In this document: positions 36,885 to 48,550 of the stretch, one piece after another
Layout of the letters: each line of letters starts with the position of its first letter
Numbering within the stretch: the stretch's first letter is position 1
From: Pampus argenteus
Lineage: Eukaryota; Chordata; Actinopteri; Scombriformes; Stromateidae
DNA: 64,000 nt
Reading direction: 5' to 3'
Assembly (NCBI GenBank): GCA_036937835.1
Contig: CM072878.1
Span: 8,556,501-8,620,500, forward strand
Position numbers and translations under genes: made by a program
The notes under the pieces: generated by a model
What the model saw: the letters and a program-made list of their open reading frames with translations, nothing else
The model's database searches: none
Told to the model about the DNA's origin: nothing

Positions 36885-37960
36885 GCTCCTGAGTGAGCAT
36901 ACCACAACTGCAGTCATCAATACTGATGCTGGGCTCTGCTTTGTACAGCTACAGCTCTCCAGACTCCAGACTTTATCCTTATAGTCTTTATCGGTTCCCT
37001 CGTTTCTCTTGTAAGACATTTCAAGTCCTTGAGACGTGGATCCAATGCTGTGGCCACTTTGATCCACGCCTCGTTGGCAACAGCTCTGGAAGGCATTATC
37101 GAACTTCACCACATAGACTCGATCCTAGTCAGTGATGTCCATGACACGGTCCAGATGGCGAAGAGCAAGCGGCACTACAGAGCAAGAGACGCATGTCTCA
37201 CCACCCAGCCGCTCAGTAGATAAGTTTAAAAAATAAACTTAGCTGGATATTTTTAAATTTGTGATTACTAAGTGATTTCCAATTTAATTGACCGTAGAAG
37301 TAACTACCTAAGATGCACTTTTTTTTTTCATTTTATTTAAATGGACATTTTTTTTTTTTTATTTTTTTTTTTGGCTTAACTGCATGTTTTAAGCAGGACC
37401 TCCAGCCTCTGCATTTTCCCCCCAATAAGCTTTGGTTGCTTCTGTGGTTGTACTGTTGGTCCAACGTAGCCGGTTGCGCAGGAGTGAGCCCATTGCCGAG
37501 TCGAATTCCAGTTGGTTCGTACATCTTGTATGTATAAGTTGCTTGCCCCTTTTTCCAAGTGCAACTTGTTGCTGGTTAAGTTCTGTGGTACTCGCAGGGA
37601 TTTGTTTGAAACGGCCAACAATCTTGCAGCACATTGCTAGTACACTTGGCAAACTCACTGCTATCAAGGCAGACTGCGATGGTCCTCTCGAGAATGTGAG
37701 TACTGCAGGTGATGTGCGTGTAGGGTTCTTATAACTTATATCTTATAGTCCAGTTTGCTACACTGTTTGCACCCATGGTGGATATCTTGTTTTCAATTCC
37801 ACCTTGAGGAACTGTTTGGCGCATTTATCAGCAAAATGCCTGGTTTCTGTTTTCATGACTGTCAGCTGAGGTTCCACTCACCATCAATAAAGTGACCGGT
37901 CACCCCCGAATAGCTGTGTTTGCCAGCTGAGGTCTAGTGTTCTCAGGTTATAACAACAAA
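36885..37960 (-). pseudogene. Degenerate hAT (Ac/ZBED-type) transposase
   Basis: On the minus strand, hAT transposase blocks appear in the correct N-to-C order but in shifting frames. GVTGHFIDGEWNLS lies around 37905-37865, then HFADKCAK. VGRFKQ and NLYIQDVRTNWNST (the conserved TRWNST motif; NWNST at 37513-37499) lie around 37630-37495. LGGET.VSCSVVPLALRHL lies around 37210-37150. EAWIKVATALDPRLKDLKCL lies around 37075-37013. Several frameshifts and stops break it, and the AT-rich stretch 37215-37385 replaces the part usually found between the TRWNST and LGGE blocks. Ends and terminal repeats are not visible. It is an old, dead copy unrelated to grin2a function. Confidence 0.8.
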
Positions 37961-38220
37961 GTTGGGCGAGTCCACCGAACCGAAATGTCCATTTATTGGA
38001 CCAAAAACTCAAAAACGTGCTCCTCCATTTTTACATCTCCTCAGCGCCCCTCATTGACTTTGCCCTTTCAACTACAATGGGAGCCAATCAGTTCATACTA
38101 AACCATCTCAAACACTATGACATTCCATACTGTGGACCCACTCAGATTAATTTAAACACAAAAGCTAAAGCAAACCCAGATTATTGAAATAGATACTGTT
38201 GCCCATGTTTCTTAGTCAGA

Positions 38221-38400
38221 ACTGCCTGTCCTCATTTCCTAAAAAGCTTCCCTCGGCTTTGTGGCCGAGCCCAGAGCCGAGTTGGGTCCCAAAACAGTCT
38301 TTGGCCATCATTGTTCCAGCCTGTGATAATTAGCCATTAGGCTCCTGCGCAGTGACATGCCATTGAGGCCTCGCTTCCCCTGCTCTAATTTTAACTAGGG
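38221..38400. promoter_or_regulatory. Possible conserved non-coding element
   Basis: A 180-bp repeat-free, balanced-composition stretch containing a 7-bp hairpin (CTCGGCT at 38252-38258, AGCCGAG at 38275-38281) and homeodomain-like TAATTAG. There is no open frame of note. It stands out from the AT-rich, repeat-rich surroundings. Conservation cannot be tested here. Confidence 0.25.
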
Positions 38401-41400
38401 ATGAAAAAGAAGAGAAAGATGAGAGGAAAGAGGAAGAAAAAAAAAGAAGGATTAGTGAGTAGATGAAGCTCTCTTCCTCCTCCTCTCTCTCAGGTCCTCA
38501 ACTAACACTTGTCCAAACATAAAGCGTTTTATCCTCCACTGTGCCCTTACTTAATATCTCACACTTCAAAATGGTCAAGTGCTCTCAATGCGTATACATA
38601 CCCCATGCCAGTTTCTTTCACTTCCAGTCTCTCTTGCTCTCTCACCCCTATCTTTACAGGGTTAGAGGACTTAGTGGGCTCTCAGAGAGCTGTTGATTTA
38701 GCATTATGTGTGTTAATGCAGGAGGCCAGAAGGGGAGGGGTGCTGACTCCAATAAACTTTAAATCCACAACATGCCAATAGATAGGATGACACCTGGACC
38801 TCTAGCTGGGACGCTCTGATGAATAAATTAAGCAGCCCTCATCTCTCCATCGATCTAAATGAACCTGCAATGCGTTTGTGTTTGTATGTGTACTTGAAGG
38901 GCAGTGAAGTGTGGGCAAGTCCTGACTGTAAATGCAGGAGGCTAGAAATATTTGTACTTGGGAAAAGGTGGGTAATCCAGGTGTGTGTGTACATGTGAGT
39001 GTGTGTGAATGTGTGCATGCATCCTCACGGTCCAGGATACTTTTTTTCACACATTGATCGTCAGGTTAGAAGGGCTCAATAGAGGTATGGCAGCTGTGAT
39101 AGCGTCTTAAAGGCAATTAGCCGTGGGCACAAGGGAACATATACACACGCACACACACCTACACACACCTACACACACAAACTCCTTTATATGCTTTACA
39201 GCTAGATCAGATGTTAATTAGCTGTTGACCAGATAAAAGTCATCATTCAATCATTCCATTTCTTGATTTATTTATTATTTAAGGACAACACATTAATCAA
39301 TATTTTATTTGTAAAAGTGTCAGTGTTGGCCAGCCAGAAAATTCACAACTGCAGTCATTTTGCAAGATGTTGTAAAACCAGTGATGTGAACGTTTAAGAA
39401 ACAAAAGCATAAGATAACAAAAGGCAAGTCATGCAGAGAAACAGGATGAAGCAAATTACTGATGTAACAATACAATGACCCCATCTGCTATTCAGCACAT
39501 GCAGCCATGCAACGCAGGTGCATAAAGCCAACAAGGCTACTTAACTACACTTGGTGACCATGACACTATCTTGCTAAAAACAACCACGACTGAACTAGGA
39601 AATGATGATTCAGAGAGCTGTGTTAATAACAGCTGGTGATGTCAGATGTTAAGAGGCATACGCAAGACTCAGCGAGAAACAGCGCAGGATATTTATAACC
39701 TGACAAACATGTGAAATCAGTGGTGTAGTCACTGCATCCAGTGTGTACAGAAGCGTATACCACGGACAGCTCCCCTGTCTCTGACATATTCAGCAGCAGG
39801 GGAGTTCTCCGTGGGACACGCTGCTGTACACACTCGCTGTTGACGGCCACAAGATCAGGACCATGGAGAGCTCTGCAGATATGTTAGGGTAGAATTCTGT
39901 AGAATTCTTGCAAAACTGCTAGGTTTTCGAATGACGCCCTATGAACTGAATGTGAAACGAGAGCTTTGGAAGACAACACAAAATGTCATCCGTCACCTTC
40001 GATCCCCCTTAAGGTTTTCCTGACAGATCAGTTGTTGGCCCCTGAAAAACACAGAGATTGGAGTTGTGTGAATCATCCTATTCAGTGCATTTAGCTCACT
40101 TTTTAATCTCTGCACAATGAGCCTAAACGCAGTCCTAAAAATAGAAACCATATCCGAGATGGCACCGAAAACTGTTTCACGCTCACTGTCTGAGTGCAGA
40201 AAGAAGAAGAAAGAAAAAGGGACAGACTCACAAATGGAAAGAGGGAAGAGTGTGAATTGAGTACCTGGATTCAGAAGAAGAAGAAAACAAACCATGCAGA
40301 TTTCTACTTTAGGTGTAACACATTCTATCAGTCCTCGTCAGTCTCTCGCCACATGTCTTTTATGTCTCTCTTATATTCTCCTGGTATATTTCTGGTTTTC
40401 CTGAACCCTTGCTCATCATCCGTCTCATCTGTATCAGCTAGTGACAGTGTGTGCTGCTGCTCTGACTCCACGGTGTGCTGTTTGCATGTATTACACATTT
40501 GTGTACACATACAGACATGTTGTGCGTATGTGTGTGTCACAAGGAAACAAACTAATAACCAGGCAGTCAGTGTTACTACATTGTTGTAGGATGTCTAAAA
40601 ACAGATGACAAAACCAATCACCCCGTTTTTGAAACTGATTGGGTCTGATGGTAAAAATCTCTATGTACCGTGTGACTCAGTGATTGTGTGTGTGGTGATG
40701 TAACACAACCTACATTTGCTTCCTTCCTACGTGTGTCTGTGTATTTTACAGCCTCCAAGGGATACTATCCAATGTGTCATCATGATGACTCAAACGGATG
40801 TACTGTAATTGTATGTATGTGTACATGTCCATGTGTGTGTGTCATTTGTTTGTTTCCGTGTGAAAAAATACACTGTGGTACACTTATGCTTTCAGTCATT
40901 TGCTCTTGTGCATACAATGTGTGTGTGTGTGTTTCCTGAGGTGAGTCCAAAGGCTGGCGCTGACCTGCTGTGTTAGCTGACTAGATAACCACATGTCTCA
41001 AGACTTGCTCATGTTCCATTCGGTGAACTGGAGATTACTTAAATTTCTCCTCTCACACTCTCACACATTTCCTCTTTTTTTCACGTTTCATTGTTTATAT
41101 ATACTGTTAAGAACTAACACAACATTCTGCGACTTCATACGGGCTGATTTTTCACTTTCTGACTGTTCATTTTCTCAGGGTTTGGTGGAACAAGGACTGG
41201 ATAACACGGGACCTTGTATTCCCCCGAGTGGCAATAAAGCTAATTTCAGTGGGAGGCTTATGTTGTTGTTTCTAGTTGGTGTTTAAGTAACGCTAATGTT
41301 AGGGGTTTTCTGTTACATTAGCCTTTACAACTAAGTTGATGCATACGACTTTGTTGATGATTGAGCTGAAATTAACAATGCAGCTTTAAATGAATCTGAT

Positions 41401-41926
41401 TTTTTATTTATTTTTGTTAATTAAATGCATTAACTATGTGCACTACACTACACAGCGATGCATGAAAGTCCGCATTCAACATTAAAATATAAAGTGTAAA
41501 GCGTATTAGCTTTAATTTGTACTTGTGCTGTTTGACTATAACAACAGCGAGAATGTCAGTGGGACAAACAGGACGCATCCTCAACATATCAGCTTGTGGG
41601 GAAGTGATGCTGTTTTCTGCTGCAGTACCAATCCCTGATTCAAGCTGCTGCAGGCATGTATGCACGTATTTTTGTCAGGTATTGCAGCAGCCGCTGACAA
41701 ACGTAAAGCCGCTTGCTATGCAGGAGGCTACTTTAATCTTCCTCAAGCAAAAGCAGAATATGTCGTCTGCCACCTGATTTCTCACTCTTGCTTCCACTTC
41801 CTCCTCCTCCTTCTGTTTTGGTTACTAGCCCCCCCCACAACTTCTCTGACTGTACATATCTCCGTTTCCCTCTCTCTCTCCCTGAGTGACAAAATGGGAC
41901 GCACAGTAACCAGGGGAAACGCTGCG

Positions 41927-41934
41927 TGACGTCA
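41927..41934. promoter_or_regulatory. Perfect palindromic CRE (TGACGTCA)
   Basis: TGACGTCA lies in a GC-richer context (GCTGCGTGACGTCACACGCC). CREB-family factors bind this octamer and mediate activity-dependent transcription in neurons. A single motif in a large intron is weak evidence. Confidence 0.3.
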
Positions 41935-42075
41935 CACGCCCTCACACAGGCTTAGTCAGAGAATGCAGCAGTAACCTAAATCCTCACACACACACACAAA
42001 TGCACACACTGGAAGAGAGTGAGAAAGATTAGGAAGCCCAAGTATTCATAAGATTTTTTTTTTCTTCCATTCACC

Positions 42076-42079
<4 letters not shown>

Positions 42080-42132
<53 letters not shown>
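42080..42132. repeat. (CA)n microsatellite, about 53 bp pure
   Basis: About 26 uninterrupted CA units, the longest pure CA tract here. Confidence 0.96.
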
Positions 42133-42134
<2 letters not shown>

Positions 42135-43546
42135 TTCAAGTAATTGTGTTTGGAACGACGAGTCAGCAGAATAGTTTAAGCTGGCATGTGGGGTTATATG
42201 GAGGCAGACACACACATACACACTCACTGCAGCCTCTTTTTGCCATCTTACTCACTTCCTCTGTCCACTGCTGTATGCCCTGTCACACCAAGTACAGACA
42301 GCGGGACAGAGGTGCAGCCATGTTCGGGTTCTTGGGGGGTGGAACAGTGGAACAGCTGTCTAAGTGTAAGAACACAACAGACCATTATTTCTTTTGAAAG
42401 GAGAGATGATTTTAGTGGAGAGAGGGTGACCCAGTTTTAATTTTATATGTTTTTTTATTATGTTTCTGAGCTGCAAAACTCTTTTAAGATCATAGGATCA
42501 TAGCAGCCGGCTTGATATTGTGCTTGTTTTACAGTGTGCCATTCCCGAGAACACAATTTCGTCTGCCTACATACTGAATGTGCAGCAGAAACCTGAACAA
42601 ATGAAGTCAAAATAAAGCCAAAATGTCACAAGTCAAACAATCTGACCAGTAAAATCTCGGTAATTAAATCTGTTTTTCCTGATCTGTTTGGCTCATTAAG
42701 CTACATTATATCTCTGACAGTGTGAATGTATATCCTGTACAGAAGACACCAGTGACTGATGTTGTTTAATTGGAGTGTGCGACATGTAAATGAAGCATGA
42801 ATATTCATAACGGTTGAAGTTGCAAGACTATCAAAACTACATTAAATATGGCAGAATACTTTGAATTGAGGCTGCTTTCGGACACACGGCGGCAAATAGA
42901 CAACGAGAAAATGTGATGATTAAATGGAAAACTGCTACACAAGTAGGCAAGACCATATCAGTTCAAAAACACAAAACGGCTCCAAGTGGCACGGCAACGA
43001 GGATTTGAGAAAAGTTCAGCTTTATGCTAATGTTCTCCAACATGTGGGAGCGACACAACAGATAAAACAATACTGCATTTGTTGATTACGGTGAAGAAAG
43101 AATTTGCGTGAGCAGAAAACAAGTAAATGTGCCAATTATAACCGCAGCTGTCCTGCCTTTGTGTGTGTCTGAGCGCGCAGCTACTCCCTCTTCGCTGGTG
43201 ATACTGAACAAAAGGTTTTTAAATTTAGAACACTGTTGATGTTGAATAAGTGGCCAAAAGTTTTTTTTAAGTAAAAGTTAGAAAAGGGAAATCTCCAACT
43301 GGAAAATGTGCCTATTCGACATAGCAGCAAAAGGTTTAATCAACTTGTACAGTCCAGTATTTTGATGTCATGCCCGATTCATTCAATAAATATAATTTTA
43401 TGACATAAACAATTTGCAAACAAGTCCTGACCCTCCGTTTGAATAGCACAGTACATAGAGACACTACTTAAGGTTTGGACTAATCAGAATTTGATTTGGG
43501 GTTCAGACTTGTGATTTATTAAGATGAATGCCAGCCACATATGGGG

Positions 43547-43690
43547 ACACACACACACACACACACACCAACAGACACACACTTCTGACACAGAGAAGAG
43601 AAGAGGGGTGAGGGAGATAATGAGCAGAGGGTAAAAGGGTTAATGACTATATTATAACATGTCTTCACACACACACACACACACACACAC
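43547..43690. repeat. Pair of (CA)n microsatellites
   Basis: CA tracts at 43547-43569 and 43666-43690, about 100 bp apart. Confidence 0.92.
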
Positions 43691-43811
43691 GCCCAGATCA
43701 GCCTGATGAAATTTCACATGATAAATTGATGAACCAACTGATGCTACAGCTTTTGTTGTCTTGCTCCGTCTCTTTATGTCATACATGCCTGCCTGTCAGC
43801 GTGTGCACGCA

Positions 43812-43834
43812 AGAGAGAGAGAGAGAGAGAGAGA
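43812..43834. repeat. (GA)n microsatellite
   Basis: A short GA tract that opens a purine-rich stretch reaching about 43940. Confidence 0.9.
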
Positions 43835-44626
43835 TGGAAAGAGGGATAGACGAAGAAAGGACGTCAGGAGAAGGAGAAGAAAAGACAGAAGAAAGAGAGG
43901 GAGAAATAGACATAGTGATAGGGTTGGAGGGACAGGAGGGCTGAACGCTGTCTTCCTAATGGAGCCATTACCGAAAGGTTGGCGACCCCTGAGGGTCAAA
44001 CTAACACACACACACACAGAGACACATACAAATGCACTGCTGGACACACTCACACGGAGGACAATATAGATTATGGTATGAGTGGCACTGCCAAGATCTG
44101 AAGGACAGGCTACGACACTGTGTAATCTGTATTTTATTACCAGACTCTGTACTGGCTGATACCCGATTTGAGAAAGAGGTCAGAGGAGTAGAACTAAACA
44201 AAAAAGAGAGTGATTTCTTTCACGTTGGAAGAACCTGAAATAATGGTGAGCCATTTCAGTGATAGGACACAGAAATAAATAACTGGATCATTCACTCAGA
44301 CTCTTTCTTATTTCCCTCTCCTTTTCTTTCCCCACAATTACTCCTCTTACCCCAAATCCTCTCAAACCCATCTCTCCCCTCCTACATCTCTCTTATACTC
44401 CCCCCTCTCAATCCTCTGCCACCCATCCTCTCTCATCATCTCCTCTTCACTCACCCCTTACCTAATCTAAATTGAAAGTGACCTTTTGTACAAAGAGGTG
44501 TTGTCACACATACAAGAGGATACAGATACACACGCACACATACACACACACTCTGTAATGGCACCCTAAAAAGATGTCTGGGAGACAAAATGCACTCTTT
44601 AGAAAGTATACCCTCATTATTATGCC

Positions 44627-44689
44627 AGTGTGTGTGTTTATGTGTTTATGTGTGTGTGTGTGTTTATGTGTGTGTGTGTGTGTGTGTTT
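44627..44689. repeat. Compound (TG)n microsatellite
   Basis: TG units interspersed with repeated TTTATG units, suggesting expansion of a larger TG/TTTATG unit. Confidence 0.9.
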
Positions 44690-45056
44690 GCCCAGCACTA
44701 CAGGACAAGAAATGCAATTACATCTGCCCTTGGGAACATTTCAATCCCTCTATGTCCGCTTCACACAAATTACCTATTCAGCAGTATCACACGTACACTG
44801 CGTGTTCTCTAGTGTAAGACTGGCAATTTAATCAGAACATTGCAATGTATACAATTATGTACGACATAGCATTTACAAATGTGAACACATGCACGCGCAC
44901 ACACACACGCAACTGTGGAACTTTTACTTTGACATGAAAGCACAACTTTGACATGAAGAAGCACTAAATGTGTTTTGCAGCTGGCTTATAATGTCTTAAG
45001 ACATACAAGTAACTGATAGAGTATCTACATCAGATGGAGATCCAGCAGTAAATGCC

Positions 45057-45097
45057 ACACACACACACACACAAACACACACACAAACACACACACA
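45057..45097. repeat. (CA)n microsatellite with AAAC interruptions
   Basis: CA runs with two CAAACA interruptions spaced about 12 nt apart. Confidence 0.9.
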
Positions 45098-45456
45098 GGG
45101 CAAACAGAGGGCCTGACAGCTTATTGTCTGTGCTTCTCTCTTACTGTCAGCACTCTGACAGAATGTAATTGAAGAAAATAAAAACCCCAAAGGACAGGAT
45201 CAATTACTCAGTGTACAAGAGCGGAGAGATGTTTTCATATTAGAACGATGAAGTGTTGCCCGAAGTATAGTAATATAGGCAGGAAGTGAAGGAGTGAAGA
45301 GATTGAGCAAAACAGTAGGAGAGAAAGAGAAGGGAAGAAACAAGGAGAGAAAGATGAGAAATGGATGGAATTTGAGGGTACTTTATCAATCAGCCTCGGT
45401 GGATGTGGAGCTGTGTGTATGAGAGGAGTGTATTGCTTTGTTTCTGTTTCTGTGTA

Positions 45457-45481
45457 TGTGTGTGTGTGTGTGTGTGTGTGT
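45457..45481. repeat. (TG)n microsatellite
   Basis: About 12 TG units. Confidence 0.93.
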
Positions 45482-45676
45482 CACACAGGAGAATTTGACT
45501 GTCTGAGAGCAACTGAACTGAATTAAGTTGTAAATTGGATGGGTGTGATTGTGCCCGGTGCTCTGAGACTTGGTTATCATTCAGCTGCATCATCTCTAGC
45601 AGAGTTGGCACTCAGTCAGAGATACAGCGAGGAACAATTAATAATAATTAATTCTATTGTGTCTATGTACCATCAA

Positions 45677-45785
<109 letters not shown>

Positions 45786-47699
45786 GGCAACAGGGATACT
45801 GAGGGACAGCGGGAGCGAGGGAGGAGGAGTGAAAAAGAGTGAAAGAATGAAATGAGTTCTCTCTAATGTGGAATGGAAGAATGTGAGGTGGAGCCTCACA
45901 TCACTGAGTGACTTCAATAGTTTTTCCTCCCTCCCTCGGCCCAATCCAATGCTGCATCACTCAATTAAATTCTAATCAATGAAAAAAAATCTTCATTTTC
46001 CCAACAGCCTGCAACACTGTGGAATCGATCTCTGGTCCTGGTAGTACGGCCATACAATGCAAAATGACAGACTTCTGTTGGTGGATACAGGATATCTAAC
46101 ACAGGCTGATGAGATGCCATCTACAAATGAAATGTCACAAACTATATAATATTCTGCATTTTGACACATCGATAGGTAAAAATTGCATTTGTACAATTTA
46201 ATTGCACTAATTGTACCAGTCGATTTCATCCTGGTTTGGAAAATCAAACCCTAACCCAAAACCCACCTTCTGTTAAACACTGATGTATTCTCACAGTAAT
46301 TCATATGGAACAATAGTGCTGCCACCATAAAAATCTTGTTATAACAAGAACAATCTCATTTTCTTCATCTGTATTTTCATCTTTTTTTATAATGATATAT
46401 TTTCTTACTGGATACCAAAATTATTCAGATTTTTACAAGAAACATTTTTATGAATATTTCACACGAGCAATGCAAGCAAGTTCCCGTAAACGACTGTAGG
46501 GCTTTAAGACAATCTTCAACCAGGTAAAAGACCCGAGGAGGAAACAAATGGAGGAAACCCAGGTAGACAGCAGCACATCAGATCCTACAGATATGCCTGT
46601 GAGGTTTAAAAACCCAAAGGGAACCAACAGCTGCTATGCAGCTCGAAAGGAGAAACAATTTCTCTCTCAACAGAAGGTTAAGTACTGGTGACCTCTGACC
46701 TCAGAAGAAGGACTGACGAGCACCTCGGTGCTTTATAACGGCACCGGACACCCCTGATTAAAGAGATCAGACACATCAGAGATCACTTTCACTTGCCATC
46801 AAATCTGGCGACAATTGTTGTGATGTTTGTATTGTGTACCTTCAGGTGATTTGGCCTAATCATGCAATTTGAACGTTAATGTTAAAGATTTAAAGGAGTA
46901 TTCACCCCACTCTTTGAGGCCTAGTGCAAGAGGTGATTTGCCACAACACTCGTTATAATGACAAAATATGCTGCTGTTTAGATTCATCTGGTTATATGCA
47001 AATTCTTATTAAAAAATCTATTGAATGTAATGTATCCTTCTTTGAATATATAATTTAGCATTCGGGGGTGAAAATACTTTTCATTAAAATTCATGCCACG
47101 AGTCTCTGAGGTTGTTATGTTACCAAATATGGACGTTGCTTTTCTCAAAGGATTTTAACATGAGAAACGGGGCTCCACCGCAATGACTGAAACTACTAGG
47201 ATAGGTTTCCTTACCGTCTCCATCCTCATCAGCCAGCACCGAGCTGGAGGAGTAAGAGGTTTCTGCTCTCGTGTTACACAATTTCAAGTTAATAAAAATA
47301 ATCCAAACGGTGAAACTAATGCAGTATATTGATGTGACTCATTATTTTAATTAATGCATGATTATTTCGCATTGCTCAGGGTTTCATGTGGCAAACAATC
47401 CTCTGTAGTGGAACTACAGTGAAGTGAAAATGGTTTAGCTGTCAACTGCAGCCTGGCAATTCAATTGGCATTCTGGAGATGGTGCACTGATGTATACACA
47501 CGCACACAGACACACACAGACACACAGACACACAAAATACAATGGGTGTGAGGGGGAGTTAAAGGAGAAAGATATGGGTACTTTCAGAAAGATACAAGGA
47601 CAGAGATCTCTGGGGGAGGCCTGTTTAAAAAGCACCTGCCGACGACCCCTAAGGAGCAGACAGATGATTCGCCATGGGAACAGCAACGGCTGACAGCTC

Positions 47700-47761
47700 A
47701 CACACACACACACATACATCACACACACACACACACACACACACATCTCACACACACACAC
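47700..47761. repeat. Compound (CA)n microsatellite
   Basis: CA runs separated by TACAT and TCT interruptions. Confidence 0.93.
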
Positions 47762-47830
47762 CGCATGTGAAAGAATACGTGACAGCAAGCTGAGTAGGAA
47801 CCTTGAAAACAATTTACCCCTTTCAATACA

Positions 47831-47868
47831 CACACACCCACACACAAGAGTTTGTGTGTGGGTGTGTG
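47831..47868. repeat. Perfect 17-bp CA/TG palindrome, 4-nt loop
   Basis: CACACACCCACACACAA (47831-47847), the loop GAGT, then the exact reverse complement (47852-47868). The two arms share the same CCC interruption, so the palindrome is not merely two abutting microsatellites. Confidence 0.9.
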
Positions 47869-47917
47869 GGCACACACATATAGTGACCGTAAACTGCTGT
47901 TACATCCCAGCTAGATA

Positions 47918-47950
47918 TCCTATTTATTTATGTATTTATTTATTTATTGT
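47918..47950. repeat. (TTTA)n tetranucleotide repeat
   Basis: TATTTATTTATG followed by further TTTA units, one substitution. Confidence 0.88.
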
Positions 47951-48086
47951 ACAGTCTGTATATTCAGCACTAAAGCAAGAAAAGAGAAAGAACCAGAATA
48001 TTATAAAATTCTATTTAATACTTTTAATTTTTACAAAAATTTAAATGTCTGTGTTTTCCTGACAACCTGTTGGGCTATACTGTTAA

Positions 48087-48118
<32 letters not shown>

Positions 48119-48179
48119 ACACACACGCGCTAAATGAATAGCTTCAGCTGGCCTTGGTCTGCAAAACCATCATTTATGT

Positions 48180-48212
<33 letters not shown>

Positions 48213-48303
48213 GACAGCAATAAATTACAGCTAATATACTGCAGGAGACCATAGTTAAATGAGGGAGCTTTTAGTCTTCATCAATAGCTAACTGTGTTTA
48301 ACG

Positions 48304-48338
<35 letters not shown>
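48087..48338. repeat. Cluster of (CA)n and two (TG)n tracts
   Basis: (CA)n at 48087-48126 with a TA interruption, (TG)n at 48182-48210, and (TG)n at 48311-48338. The first can pair with either of the others. Confidence 0.93.
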
Positions 48339-48522
48339 CATAGTGGATGGTTACACGTGATGTGTGGCCTTAAAACATGTAAGTAGAAGTACTTTCTCTT
48401 GGTCTATAAGTTTCTGTTCTTTGTACGTGTGTCTCGCTCTTTGTGAAGACACATTTCTCAGCAGGTCTGCACTAACAATGTCCTCTCCTCCTTGTCAAGG
48501 TTGGAGTAAACTAACATCTCAA

Positions 48523-48550
48523 ACACACACACACACACAAACACACACAT
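48523..48550. repeat. (CA)n microsatellite
   Basis: CA units with an AAAC interruption near the end, followed downstream by an A16 run near 48585-48601. Confidence 0.9.

Noticed and set aside
43970..44003. GGTTGGCGACCCCTGAGGG, like a hAT end
   Set aside because: Too short, with no further matching sequence before the CA repeat.
47700..48550. CRISPR-like or satellite array
   Set aside because: The repetition is plain CA/TG dinucleotide with no regular unit or spacers, and the genome is vertebrate.
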